A stretch of 64,000 nt of DNA, from NCBI RefSeq assembly GCF_003597395.2, contig NC_133771.1, positions 62,503,685 through 62,567,684 of the forward strand, written 5' to 3'. Below the pieces are notes generated by a model. It did not search any database and had not been told where the DNA came from. It was given only the letters and a program-made list of their open reading frames with translations. Each line of letters begins with the position of its first letter. Positions within the stretch are counted from its first letter, which is position 1. Positions 22,791 to 33,910 of this stretch are shown here, piece after piece. A program made the translations under genes and the position numbers. This DNA is from Chelonoidis abingdonii (taxonomy: Eukaryota; Chordata; Testudines; Testudinidae).

Positions 22791-24093
22791 TGTAACAAGT
22801 TGGACTCACCGCCGCAGTGCCTCCTGCTGGTTTTTCTGGGAATTAGCTGTGTCCAGCTCTGGAGCGCCCTTTTCAGGTGGTGTTTCACCCGTTGTTTGCT
22901 CTGCTGTTTCCTCTGACTGTGGGGGCCCATGTCACTCCTGGACTGTGATGTCCCCTTCAGGGCATGGTCCTGTGGCTGTGCCCCATCTCCATTGTCTTCC
23001 CCCCTCCTGGGGGAGCCAGTAGTCCTTTGCCTGGCTCCTTGCCGCAGTGGCGAACTAGAGACCATAGTCTAGCCCCTCCCTAAGGGCAAGCTACAGTCCT
23101 TTGGCTCAAACCTGCACTCAGGTGAAGCTGCAAATAGTCAATCAGGCTAGCCTCTGATTCAGAGAGGGACAGTAAATAAAGTTTCTTGTTCCACCTGTAC
23201 TCAGGTGGGGCTGCAGGCAGTTAATAAGCCCAGGCTCTGGTTCAGAGTGGGGTGGGAAACAAAGTTATTCAGCTCCAACTTGCACTCAGGTGGGGCTGCT
23301 CACAATTAATGAGCCTAAGCTCTGGTTCAGAGCTGGGCAGGAAACAAAATCTCTCAGCTAGGTCCTGTACCCAAAGTCAAGTACCTCAGGTTTTCCTTCA
23401 GCTAGCCTGAGGGAGGAGGAGACTGCCACCCATCTCTTGGGTGGCAGGGGGGAATGCAGGCCCTCTCACTCTACTGCATCCCAGCCCAGGGCCCTAAGGG
23501 TGGCAGAAGGGTCTGCCACCACGTCAGCAGGGATCCAAGCCGCAACACGCTGACTCACCGTCTTCCAGCATTGCAGCCAAATGGGATCTACTACCCCTGG
23601 GCCACTTCCACACTCCCTCTCCACAGGTACCTGCTGGTCCGGTGAGGTAAGGTGATCTGCAGGGGCCTTAGTTGCCAGCAGAAGTTCTGCCAGGGTTGGG
23701 CCAGATGGCGGTCCGGGCTAGCTGTCTGTCTTCTGCGGAGTCGGATCGTCCAGTGGTCCAGGCCAGTCATCTGCTTCCTGTGGGGCTGGGTTGTCCGGGA
23801 GGCCCAGGTCAGTTGTCTACTTCCCCTAGGGTCAAGTCAGTCCAGGTCCAGGCAGTCCGGGATAGTCATCTGCACTCTGTGGGCCTACTGCCATCTCCCA
23901 GCATGAGAGCTCAGGGAAGCATCTGTCCCCTCCAGTGACTGGGCCCACACTGAGCTTCTGGGTCCCACCTTTACACTTCTGGCCCCGCCCCTTGGCTTAT
24001 GGGGGTTAGAGCTAGGGGGTAGGACTCTGCCCATGAGGAGGTGGAGCCACCTGTTTCCTTTGTGTCTGGGGAGGGCCAGTCCACCTCACTACA
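22791..24093 (-). mobile_element. solo LTR, about 1.3 kb, minus orientation
   Basis: The block starts 'tgtaacaagttggactcacc' and ends 'agtccacctcactaca'. The termini are TG...CA, and their outer bases are inverted (tgtaacaagttggact against agtccacctcactaca). Composition changes sharply at both edges from AT-rich to GC-rich. I recognise the sequence as a turtle LTR retroelement LTR; the minus orientation is from memory of the family, so less certain. The expected 4-6 base target duplication is not clean (agatg on the left, agaac on the right). No internal gag or pol sequence lies on either side, so it is a solo LTR. Overlapping ORFs inside it have no domain. Confidence 0.75.
23109..23360. repeat. 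84-base tandem triplication inside the LTR
   Basis: Three consecutive units begin at about 23109, 23193 and 23277. Each opens with a version of 'aacctgcactcaggtggggc' and continues through 'aggctctggttcagag' and 'aaacaaagtt'. Units 2 and 3 are closest to each other; unit 1 is the most diverged. Each unit contains 'ctcaggtg', so any protein site in it would be present three times, as in many LTR enhancer repeats. That role is inference. Confidence 0.85.
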
Positions 24094-24395
24094 AGAACCA
24101 ACAATAAGACTCTGATCTTTTTCTTGAGTGACTACCATTATTCTTTTAGAACCCAGAAATGTATGTAAGGAATTCACACGGGCTATAGGAGACTGTTATG
24201 CAAAATGCATCAGTACAGAGTTCTAAGTGCATGTACAGTTACATAAAAATATATATTCATATTTCAAAGTGAGCTCTAGACTTATTAAAATCCTTCACCC
24301 TGCAAAACCATCCAAACAATTATAAGAGTTGAAATGTACCCTAAAGTTAAACAAACTCTGCCTCTGTCAGACAAAGTCAGGAAACAGAGTTCCTG
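24094..24395. other. unique AT-rich DNA, no gene recognised
   Basis: Nothing is recognised in this stretch. Confidence 0.5.
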
Positions 24396-24533
24396 AGGCC
24401 TGGTCTACACTACGCATTTAAACCGATTTTAGCAGTGTTAAACCGATTTAACACTGTACCCATCCACACAACGAGGCCCTTTATATCAATATAAAGGACT
24501 CTTTAAATCGGTTTCTGTACTCCTGTGGAGACT
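24396..24533. mobile_element. PIF/Harbinger terminal segment (B end)
   Basis: The segment reads 'aggcctggtctacactacgc', 'atttaaaccgattttagcag', 'ttatatcaatataaaggac' and 'atcggtttctgtactcct'. The later part is the reverse complement of the element end seen at 55400-55450 ('gtacagatatcgatattaag ... agccctttatatcga'). So it is the same type of end facing the other way. It breaks off after 'gtactcct'. With the opposite-type end near 33905 it could mark the two borders of one insertion. Confidence 0.6.
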
Positions 24534-27332
24534 GGAAGATACCAAGAAAAGAATGTCAGGCCAAATCAAGCACACTATGCATACATTGACTCAACAAGGA
24601 TTAAATGATGGTTGAAAAACGTTAGAGCAAGGAGAGCGTCCCTGGGACCCTACTTACCTTTACTTGAATTCCACCTGAGTGTCGACCTCGCCTGGATTGG
24701 CTGAACCCTGGTTGCATGGCATTGCCATGGGCCTAATAAAGAACATGCAGCCTAAACATTCTGTCTGGTTCAAGAGTATGACTCAGTCAGGCTTAAGCAA
24801 GGCTCAGATGCAGACGAAGGTCACTCAGGGCTGGTGTCTCGCTCGGGGTTGGAAGAATTTGATCTATAGTTAAAATGCAACTTCAGCTACATGGAAGTAT
24901 AAAGTGAACGTAGGCTTGCAGTTTGACGTACTTTATAGTATTACTTTACCGCGAGGGTATGCGTAATAACTTCAATGTGCTCATCCATATAACGAAGATA
25001 GTGCCCAATTGTGTTACTTGTCATGCAAGTGAGGATGTACCGCGAGTCAAACGCGTAGAGCGTTGCGCGGTGAAATTTATCTATTTTACCCCAAAAATCA
25101 CTCCTTCCTTGAGAAAAAAATACGACGAAATGACCCAAATAACACCGTGATCTCACTGATAGTCGTGTAGAATGCCCTCAGGTTTAAAACAGGTTCGAGC
25201 CAGAGGATCACAAGACTACAAAGGTCAACATGCTGTGTCATCACAGCTAGGCATAGTTGTGCTAATCCCTAACGTTTATCTGTGAGGCTGACATGAACCA
25301 ATGGTTTACCTCTCTCGATTGTTTGTAGTTGAGGAAAATTTTTAAAGGTTGTTGTTTAAATCATTGCCAGACATATTTGTTTTCTACTAGTTTTGCGTAG
25401 CTGCATAATTAGTGCGTGTGAGAGCTTAATGCTGTAATGGTCTTTAACCTGCCTCCCATTGTTTGCTGCAATTTCGAGTGAAAAAGTCCTTGAGTCCAGC
25501 CAGATTCTATATCTACGATTTACACCTGTGTAGTAACTTAGTGACTCAATGAAATGTTGGTGGCGAAGCTGTGATGTCATTAGTGGCATAATTACTCATA
25601 TGCCTTCAGTTATTTGCCCCCCAAAAACAGTGCTAAGCTGGGAGATGTTTATCAACTCAGGAACTATAATACTCTTCAAAGAAAAATTAATCTAATCAGT
25701 CTGGGGTTGCTAAGAGACTCTTCCTGAGTCTGCTGGGGCTACATCTTTTGCTAATCTATGGTTGGTTTGAGAAATTTTTCTTATGTACCTTAAAAAACAT
25801 TAGTTTTCACTCTCACTAAGAAGTCATTCCATGTGTTAATTTGGTTGTATTGTGGGGCGTATTTACATATCAAATCAAGCCATTAGAAATAATTTTCCTG
25901 TTTCTTCATTCAGATGTGAATTTTAGTGGGCTATATTATAGCCAGAGTATGAAAGGAATTGTTAATGCCAAGTCTTGATCAGATGTCCTTCTCCGTCCGA
26001 ACTATAGACATTCTTGGTGGGCCGAGAAGGTTGAAAAGTTGTTACTGACATTATTCTGGCAAATTTTCAGCCCCTTATATTGGTTTGGCGTTTTGTATAG
26101 CTATATAGAGTTGCATAGCTGGTTGTCCTAACTAAATCAGAAGCAATTGTTACTCTTGCAAAACTGGTTTGCGTTTATAGGGGTGGAAAATAAGTTAAAA
26201 TTATTAACGTCCAATAAAAAAGTATACACTGTCTGTAAGGGTGCTGACGGGTGCTACCAGCGCCCCCTGCCAGAAACACCAATTGCGTTGCGTGCCATCC
26301 TGCCCCCAAATAAGTGTTCCCGGTTTAAGGAGAAGCGGCAGCTAATTCTTTTGGACCTCCAGCGGTACCCAGACAGGCCTCCCAGGATCAGTTGCTGCTG
26401 CGAATAGCTACACTTGGTCCTCCAGCACTAGAAGGCTGGGAGGAGACAAGAGGCCAATCAGTCGTGCAGCAGACAGATAAAAGTCTGGCGTGGCCTGGTC
26501 TATCAAATGGCTAGTCCTCTGGCGTGAAGCAAGCAGGTAAGGACCTTTCCCACCTGGCTCGGCTTAGCACGAGCGGAGCCAAGCTGCAATAAAAAGACTG
26601 ATAGTGCCACCTTTCGCCGATTTAGTCAATGAGAGACTTTTGAATTTATATTTGGGAACTGTCAAGGCGGCAGAATGAGCGTCTAAATAAACATTAAGTG
26701 GACTTCTGAAAATTGAATGAACAGTGACATAGGAGTGAAGAAGTTTTTCTTAATAGCTATGTTTTATGGGAAGCAGCCATGGTCTGACGAATTGCCAGTG
26801 GATGGATCAGGACATATGGGTGGCTAGGCAGAGCTTCGGACATGACCAGCTCTCTGAACTTGGGCCACATCATTTCCCTCGTCTTGAGTGTCTGTTTCCA
26901 TCATTTGTCTCTTTCTTTAGAGCTCTTAGGGCGGGATTTGTCTGCTTATTGTTTGTACAGTAGCTAGCACATGGGTCTCTGATTTAAGTTGGCGGCCTTT
27001 TTCATTCATCATAATAATAATTTTAAGACAGTCATTGGAGAATATTCCACAGTAAATGGTTTATTGAGTTCTCCTGCTGGTCGGTTTTGTGATGTTTGGA
27101 GTTAGCAATAAGGGATTAATAAAGTCTATATCAAGCCATATCCTCTACTTGAAATTCCACAAATCAGACAGGTAGTAGATCCAGACCAAGGGTTTGGTGT
27201 GGGGCTTTTTTTGGGGAAAAAAGGTTTTTAATGTCTTTTTTGGTGCATGGTTAAGGGGGGGGGGGCCGGGCCTTTTTACCTTGGTGATAGGCCAAGCCTC
27301 CCTGCCGTGCACATAGAAATATATCTGAGGCA
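24534..27332. other. error-rich sequence, no gene recognised
   Basis: Up to about 24870 the text still reads like ordinary genomic DNA, including 'cctaataaagaacatgcagc' that may be part of a decayed LTR. Beyond about 24900 CpG and odd words rise (ttaccgcgagggtatgcg, acgcgtagagcgttgcgcgg) and known repeats become hard to follow. I take this as low-quality sequence rather than a different genome. A GC-rich block at about 26240-26580 is not identified. Confidence 0.5.
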
Positions 27333-28560
27333 GGATTCATAGATTCTTAAATGGGAAGGGACGCTCGACGAGATCATTTTAGGCCACGTCCCCTGCCTTC
27401 ATGGCAAGGGACCAAATACTGTAAACATAAGAACAACATCCCTGATAGACATTTATCTACCTACTCTTAAATATCTCCAGAGAGATGGAGACTTCCACAA
27501 CCTCCCTAGGACATTTATTCCATGGTTTAACACCCTGACAGTTTAGGAACTTTTTCCTAATGTCCACCCTAAACCTTACCTTGCTGCTAAGTTTTGAGGC
27601 CAGGGCTTCTTGTTCTCTATATTAGAGGCTAAGGTCGAAACAAGTTTTCTCCGTCTATCCTGCATGCACTCCTTTAATATCTTGAAATGCATATCATGTC
27701 CCCTTCTCCATCATTCCTTTTCCAAACTAAACAAGCCTTCCTTATATATTGTCATGCTTCTTCAGTACTACTTTTAATCATTCTTGTTGGCTCTTCTCTT
27801 GGGCCCTTTTCTTCCAGTTTTTTGTTCTCAAGACTTCTTCTTGAAACAGTGCCAGAATCGGACACAAGAATATGCTCCAAAATATTCGAACTTGTAGGGG
27901 TGTGAGATCATCATGTGTTATGTTCATGAGGAATAGTGCTCCTCGTGTTCTTGAGTGGGAAGGTTATAACCATGTGTTCTGTAAAAATGTATCTTTTTAA
28001 GACTTCTCTCTCTTTTTAGCTCCCAGCGTGCCACTGCAATGCACATTTTTTAAGTCTCCATTGTCACTCCAGTCCTGTGAAAACAACTTCTCCGTTTTCC
28101 ACTTGTTCTACCGCACACCTATACGGTGTTACTTGGGAAACATCCCAGAGAAACTCGGGCGACAGTTTAATTTGAGCTAGATTGGTGTCGGGTAGACCCC
28201 TGAGAATGTGCACGTATCCTCACACTGTGAACTTCATATTCAGCTTATGTGGTCCACTATGCCCTAGATCTCTTTCTGCCGCATACTCCTTCCCAACAGA
28301 CATGGTCTGTCCTATTCTGATATGTGTGAAAGATTGTTCCTTCCTAAGTGTTGGAGCACTTTTGATCTTGCTCTGTGGTCAACGTATCTCCGTGGTTACC
28401 TACAGACCATTTCTCCGAATCTTTGTCGAGATCCATATTGAATTATACCCCTGTCCTCCAAGCAGTTGCAATCTTCCCAGTTCGATATCATCTGGCAACT
28501 TAATAAGACCTTTAAGCCTGATCCGAGTTGCAGCCTCAGCAACGTCTCAGAAACCTAAGG
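27333..28560 (-). mobile_element. CR1 LINE, heavily altered copy
   Basis: Recognisable CR1 landmarks occur in the right order on the minus strand: 'cttaaatatctccagagaga', 'acaacctccctaggacattt', 'ctttttcctaatgtccaccc', 'ttttccaaactaaacaagcc', 'ttgttccttcctaagtgttg', 'tacagaccatttctccgaat' and 'ctgtcctccaagcagttgca'. Between them are frequent substitutions and small indels, more than in CR1-A or CR1-B. Great age and sequencing error are both possible; the neighbouring N gap and CpG excess favour error. No coding frame survives. Confidence 0.8.
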
Positions 28561-31500
28561 CAAAGGAGGAGAGGGTTGCTGTATAGAAATACCCTAGAGT
28601 GATCAACAAAAGAACGCTATGGGATACATCCCAGAACACATAGTGAGTTCAAAACCATGAGACACACTTAATGCTGGCATAGGCGCTTTTGCGTTTTGCG
28701 GGTGCTTACCCTGGGCTGCGTCTAATCAGTGCTCGGCCAACTCACTCATGATTCACTTGCAGTGGAAGACATACCTGAAAGGTTCATCAGGTCTGTCGAT
28801 TGCTTAAAGGCGGGGTCGAACCCTTAGTGGCGAAGTTTCCACAACTCGAGCATGCATCATGATACCTACTGCACTCTGTTGGCAGCTCAGCAAAGGCTAC
28901 GGAATGAGCACTGTGGCATAGAGCATGAATGCCTATTATCTCGAACCTACAGAGTCAGAGTATATCAGAGCCAGCTATGTCCTGCCCGTGACCCTTCCCT
29001 ACTTCTTTTGGCATAGAACAAGTTTGTAGTCTTCAGGGTTGAACCATCTTTCACTTTTTGTGATCATACTAAAAATGCTTGTTAAAATCAAAGTATTTCA
29101 ACATAGGCTCGTCAATTAACTACCTCCCATAATTTGCTTTTGTGAGGTAATTTCGAAAGCGCCTGTGTCCCTATATGTGTATCGGGAACAAAAGGAAACA
29201 GCCCCTGTGGAGGGCAGATGCATCATACTAGTAACCTGCAGACCAGTGTCAAAAGAAATTTGAACAGCTTCCCATCAGGATAATTCCAGGAATCAGCTAC
29301 AGGAGGCAGGAGGGTGCACTGACAACATGCTGCGTGCAAGGAGCTGTACCTGTGCTAGCTGCAGGGACTGCAAGGCAGTGCAGACGACGTTCAACACTTC
29401 GCCTTTGGCAGGTCCCGTAAGACCGCAGACTGAGGAAGGAACGGCACACTCTCTAACCTTTTTGGACGGTGGCGCGCAAATCCTGTGCTCATTCATCCAA
29501 CCTCACAACTGAAGAAATCAGAAAGGAAAGCAGCCACGGTCAAAGTTCGGGGGAGGGGGAGGGATTCCTATGAGACACTTCTACGAGTACAAGAGAAGAG
29601 TGAACTCTTCTTACAAGTGATAAATCAAATAGGTTGTCTCAGAGGCTGACCTCCAAGGTCCATTCACGAGTCAAAGGAAAGCTCCCATCACTTACATACC
29701 TTCTAGGATTCAGGCGGGCAGTCAGTGGCTTTAATCCATTTTAAACATTAATTTTTAGGGTTTTTAATCTGGTATTTTTAACACATTTGGATTTTTCGGT
29801 GGGTCACACAACATTTTAAAACCAAACTGTCATTTCAGCTCAAACACAGCAATTCTGTAATATAATCCACTGACTAAATGATGACTAGTATGATGAAAAA
29901 CCCCGTGAACCCATTCATATTTTCTCTCTTTTTGGACAAAATCTGTTAACATGTGGTACATAACTTTGTAATCTGATGGACAACACAATATTTAACAAGA
30001 ACTGCTTTTTTAAAAAAACACTCCTGAATAAATATCTTGGCTCGGTGAAATCCTGGCCCACTGAATTACATGGACCAAGCTCTCACGACGTTTCAGTGGG
30101 CCACGGATGTTCTCCTCCCCACAAAATAACAGTATCCCTATCTTAGTTCAACCTTGCTAATGATGGGCAGTTGATGATTATAATCAACTGATATTTTATA
30201 GAGGGCCTCTTCAGCCAGATCTCCCAGTGCTGAACAGTCTATCAGTGTTGATTCATATTAGAAACAGCCTCATGCAGCTGGAAATGTGGAGTAGAGACTT
30301 TATCGGTGCCTGTATGAGAGCCTGAGACTCTGATCATACCATAAGTCGATGGACCTTTGCCTATGGACGTCAGTGTGAGTGGCACGGTCTAGCCCCTGAA
30401 CGGATCAGGCCTAAATCAGTCCAACGTGGACACTTAAATGCCTAAAAAAATAGGCGCACCCAAGATTTGAAAATTGGCAATTATAAGGGATACCGAGCTC
30501 TTCCTAGCACTTCATCACCTTTTAGTAGCCTGCACACACTTGACAAGACGGTCAATATCTTATTCCTTCATTTTCAGGACAGAGCGGAACTGAGGCCACA
30601 GACAAGGGTGATGGACTTGCCCCCAAAATACCAGTAGGGCCCCAAGCCAGTAATTGAGACCCGCCTCTTTATGGGGTCCTCTGTGTTATGATCCAGCAGG
30701 TCAAGTGATTCTCCACTCAGTTTAGACGCTATACTGACCCTCCCATTATTTTATAGTATAGTTGCTGGAAGCCATTCCTCTGATGCGGATCAGAAATCAG
30801 TCTATACTGGGAAAATGAGTAAAAGCAAATTGGTGCTTTCTTCTTATCCTAGCAGTCACTTCATTATTACACACTATTGGCCTCTTACCTATTCCGCCCT
30901 ATGAATACCAAAGTCAAAGCTCACATAGAAGTTGCATAGCTTCTCCCTGTTAACACAAGTGATCGGGACTAGCATGCAGAAGCCACCCCCTATCTGCCCT
31001 TCCATTAATACAGCGTGTGAGTGGGATTAGATCGCATAGTCTCTCCTCTCTCTCCCCAACACACGGAAAAAAGATGCGCTGGTATCATCGATAGTGTATT
31101 GATAAGTATGTATAATCACCTATCTACATACATCGTCCTCACATGGTCCCAAGGGCCCGCACGACGGTTGTGACATTAAATGGGTTTACGCATTGGAAGA
31201 TATCACGCTGAATAGAATCCAAACGTGAAAAAGACTCAGCACTAATTCCCCTCCCCCACTTGGCTACCTGGTGACCAGGAAGCGATTACTTCTCATAAGA
31301 CAACAGTCAAACATGTCCCAGTATGGAAATGACCAAACTCTGTCACCCTTATTTAAATCCTGAATTTCAGCCAGACTAAAAATGTACATGTAAGTCAATA
31401 ACATCTCCTACCTGATAGGATAAACACGATTGTTGAGATTAACTAGACAACACAGATATGCTTGCATAATAGGCACAGACAATCACAACAGACCACTACC

Positions 31501-32555
31501 GCAGAGTACGTGCTTTGTACACTGCAACTTGGACTACTATCTATGAATATATTTGCTACCATGCACTAATACTCGGCGTCAATCGTCCAAGGTCCTACAC
31601 AAGCCGATAGTGAGACGTGAAATAACTGCCTTGCCGCTAGATACTCATTCTGCACAGCTTTTGATGTGATATAAATAAATATGAAAATTATTAAGACTTC
31701 CAGGAAGTGGTCGTACATGGAAGTACTAGTCCCCTGAGGAATTTCCTGCTCCGATCTTAGAACTATGTTAAGAAATCACAACTTTATCATATATCCAGTG
31801 TACTGGCTATGCAGACAACCTGCCACTCCCAGAAGTACACTTTGCAGGCGCCCATCATCATTAAGCATGCTTCCTTATCCCATAATGTATCTAATAATAT
31901 TTACCAAGGTGCATCTCAACCCCGACGTCATATCTCCCTGGCCTTCACTGTTCTGAAGCTCGTTTATGCTTGGAAGTCTGAGACCTGCTTGCGGATCACA
32001 TCTTCATACATAGGGTTGATGACGAAAAAAAAAGGTACTCCTAGGTTCTTATTAGGATGAAAAGCATAACGGAATGGATAATTATAAAAAAAGATATGGT
32101 AATATGTAATGGATATAAAAGATAATATATGTGATGGCTCTCTGCAAGCTTGTCCTCCTCTTCCTCCTCCTTTCATCTTCCCCATTCCACAGATCCTGAT
32201 GGCATTGGCTGAGTTACAAACCCAACTCGTCACCACATTACTGTGGAGATAGGTGCAAATGAAATATTGAGTGGCGAGACAAGATCCCCCGCTAGAATTG
32301 ACTGGAATGGCAGCTCCAGCGTATGTAAATGAAGAAGTGCGCAATTTTTTTGGCCTGGCACCTCTGGACGTTCCGGTTTTGCTTCTGTTGGTTATTTGGA
32401 ATGAGGGTTGTCTGAGCTTCGTCTGAAATCATTTTCACTCTCACAGTGCACTAATAGTCACACTAGGTGCAGCCAGATAAATCGTCCGAAATCATAAGCA
32501 GCTGCTAAATTTTCAAAACTATTTTCTTCAATTAACAGTGCATGGTATTGCTGAA
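28561..32555. other. error-rich sequence, no gene recognised
   Basis: I can follow no gene or repeat with confidence over this 4 kb. Base composition is even, CpG is more frequent than in the clean parts of the window, and no long open frame exists. It ends where Harbinger sequence becomes recognisable. Confidence 0.5.
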
Positions 32556-32976
32556 GTATGGAGTACTGGTTAGAGCAGCATGAATCCTGCTCGCCCATAT
32601 ACCGATCAGATTCCAGTACTCCCGTGCGCCGGTTCCATGCTGGGTCTTTTCGATTCTCAGGGAGACTGCATGTTACCTGTGCTGAATGAAGCTTCTTGGC
32701 GTGGTCACCCTGTTGCTGATCAGAGCTCCACCGCTGGCCAAACAGGAAATTTGAAATTCAAAAGTTTGCTGGCTGCGCTTTTCCTGGTCTACCTGCGCCA
32801 GGTGCCTCCGCAGCTGAGATTGCCCTGTCAGAGAGTAGCGATCACAACTGGCGGAGCATGTGGTGGATTACGCCCTGGAGGCCAATACCGTCGATTGCAG
32901 CCCACACTAACCATAATCCGAGGTATTGGCGTAATTACCAATTTCAGCGACTACGCCTTCTCGTCGGGAGCTTAGC
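32556..32976. mobile_element. PIF/Harbinger B-end half, error-rich, next to gap
   Basis: This matches 55090-55400 in the same orientation: 'agactgcatgttacctgtgc' against 'ggactgcatggtcacctatg', 'ggccaaacaggaaatttgaa' against 'gggcaaacaggaaatgaaat', and 'gaggccaataccgtcgattg' against 'gaggccaatactgtcgaatt'. Indels and substitutions are frequent. The element's outer end points right, straight into the N gap. The Myb-like gene region would lie to its left on the minus strand, but it is too corrupted to read. Confidence 0.75.
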
Positions 32977-33001
32977 NNNNNNNNNNNNNNNNNNNNNNNN
33001 N
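32977..33001. other. 25-base N gap (assembly gap)
   Basis: Exactly 25 N. The bases on both sides contain agctta (gggagcttagc before, agcttaatg after). A fixed 25-N spacer is the kind of placeholder some long-read gap-filling programs leave when extensions from the two sides do not meet. Confidence 0.98.
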
Positions 33002-33552
33002 AGCTTAATGATTGCTTTGGCTACTTGCATCACAGCAGCCCCCACAGTAGATTTGCCCACTCCAAATTGATTCCCAACTGACCGGTAGCTGTCTGACATT
33101 GCAAGCTTCCAGAGGGCTATTGCCACTCTCTTCTCAACTGTGAGGGCTGCTCTCATCTTGGTATTCTGGCATTTCAGGGCAGGGGAAAGCAAGTCACAAA
33201 GTTCCAAAGTGCCCTTACACATGTGAAAGTTTCGCAGCTACTGCGAATCGTCTCACACTTGCAAAACTATGCGGTCCCACCAGTTTGTGCTTGTTTCCTG
33301 GGCCCAAAATTGGCATTCAATGGCTAGAACCTGCCCCATTACCAGCAGGATCTCCAAAGCGCAGGGGCCCACAGTTTGAGAGAATTCTGTGTTCATGTCC
33401 TCATCACTCTCATTGCTGCACTGCTGTAGCCGCCGCCTCCTCCTCGCCTGGCTTTGCAGGTCCCGGTTCAGCATAGACTGCACGAGAATGCGCGAGGTGT
33501 TTACAATGTCCACGATTGCGGTCTTGATCTGAGCAGGGTCCATGCTTGCCAT
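33002..33552 (-). pseudogene. Harbinger transposase (HARBI1-like nuclease), 5' part, with two in-frame stops
   Basis: The minus-strand frame opening at 33552 with 'MASMDPAQIKTAIVDIVNTS' continues through an arginine-rich patch 'SQARRRRRLQQC' and reaches a TGA at 33253-33255 and a TAG about 15 bases on. The same frame then resumes from 33222 with 'MRAALTVEKRVAIALWKLA' and 'YRSVGNQFGVGKSTVGAAV', the helix-turn-helix region typical of PIF/Harbinger nucleases. The gap removes everything beyond, including the DDE catalytic domain. In an active element this DDE nuclease works with the partner Myb/SANT protein to cut out and insert the transposon. The two nonsense codons and the missing half make it a pseudogene here. 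The upstream extension of the open frame to 33702 is probably untranslated. Confidence 0.85.
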
Positions 33553-33910
33553 GGTATGGTGTCTGCACAGTTCACCCAGGAAAAAAGGCGCAAAACGGTT
33601 GTCTGCTGCTTTCATGGAGGGAGGGGTGAGGCTGTACCCAGAACCACCCACGACAACGATTTTTGCCCCCTCAAGCACTGGCATCTCAACCCAGAATTCC
33701 AAGGGGCAGTGGAGACTGCAGGAACTATGGGATAGCTACAGGATAGCTTCCCACAGTGCAACACTCTGGAAATCGACTCTAGCCTCGGACCATGGATGTA
33801 CGCCGCCGAATTAATGTGCCTAGTGTGGCTGTGTGCACTCAACTTTATACAATCTGTTTTACAAAACCGGTTTATGTAAAATCGGAATAGTCCTGTAGTG
33901 TAGATGTACC
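33002..33910 (-). mobile_element. PIF/Harbinger A-end half
   Basis: Clean sequence carrying the nuclease-gene half and one terminus of a PIF/Harbinger transposon, in minus orientation. The terminus at the right, 'acaaaaccggtttatgtaaa', 'atcggaatagtcctgtagtg' and 'tagatgtacccagag', is the reverse complement of the left end of the second element at 53462-53520. Subterminal DNA includes 'gttgcac' and 'ggatagct' words shared by both. The left side is lost in the N gap. Confidence 0.88.

Noticed and set aside
22733..24177. Cluster of short ORFs on both strands
   Set aside because: They coincide with the GC-rich solo LTR; no gag, pol or env motif is present.
24900..32976. Possible foreign (bacterial or viral) insert because of CpG-rich odd composition
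   Set aside because: A turtle-type CR1 and Harbinger sequence can still be followed inside it, no long ORFs exist, and it ends at an assembly gap; sequencing error fits better.
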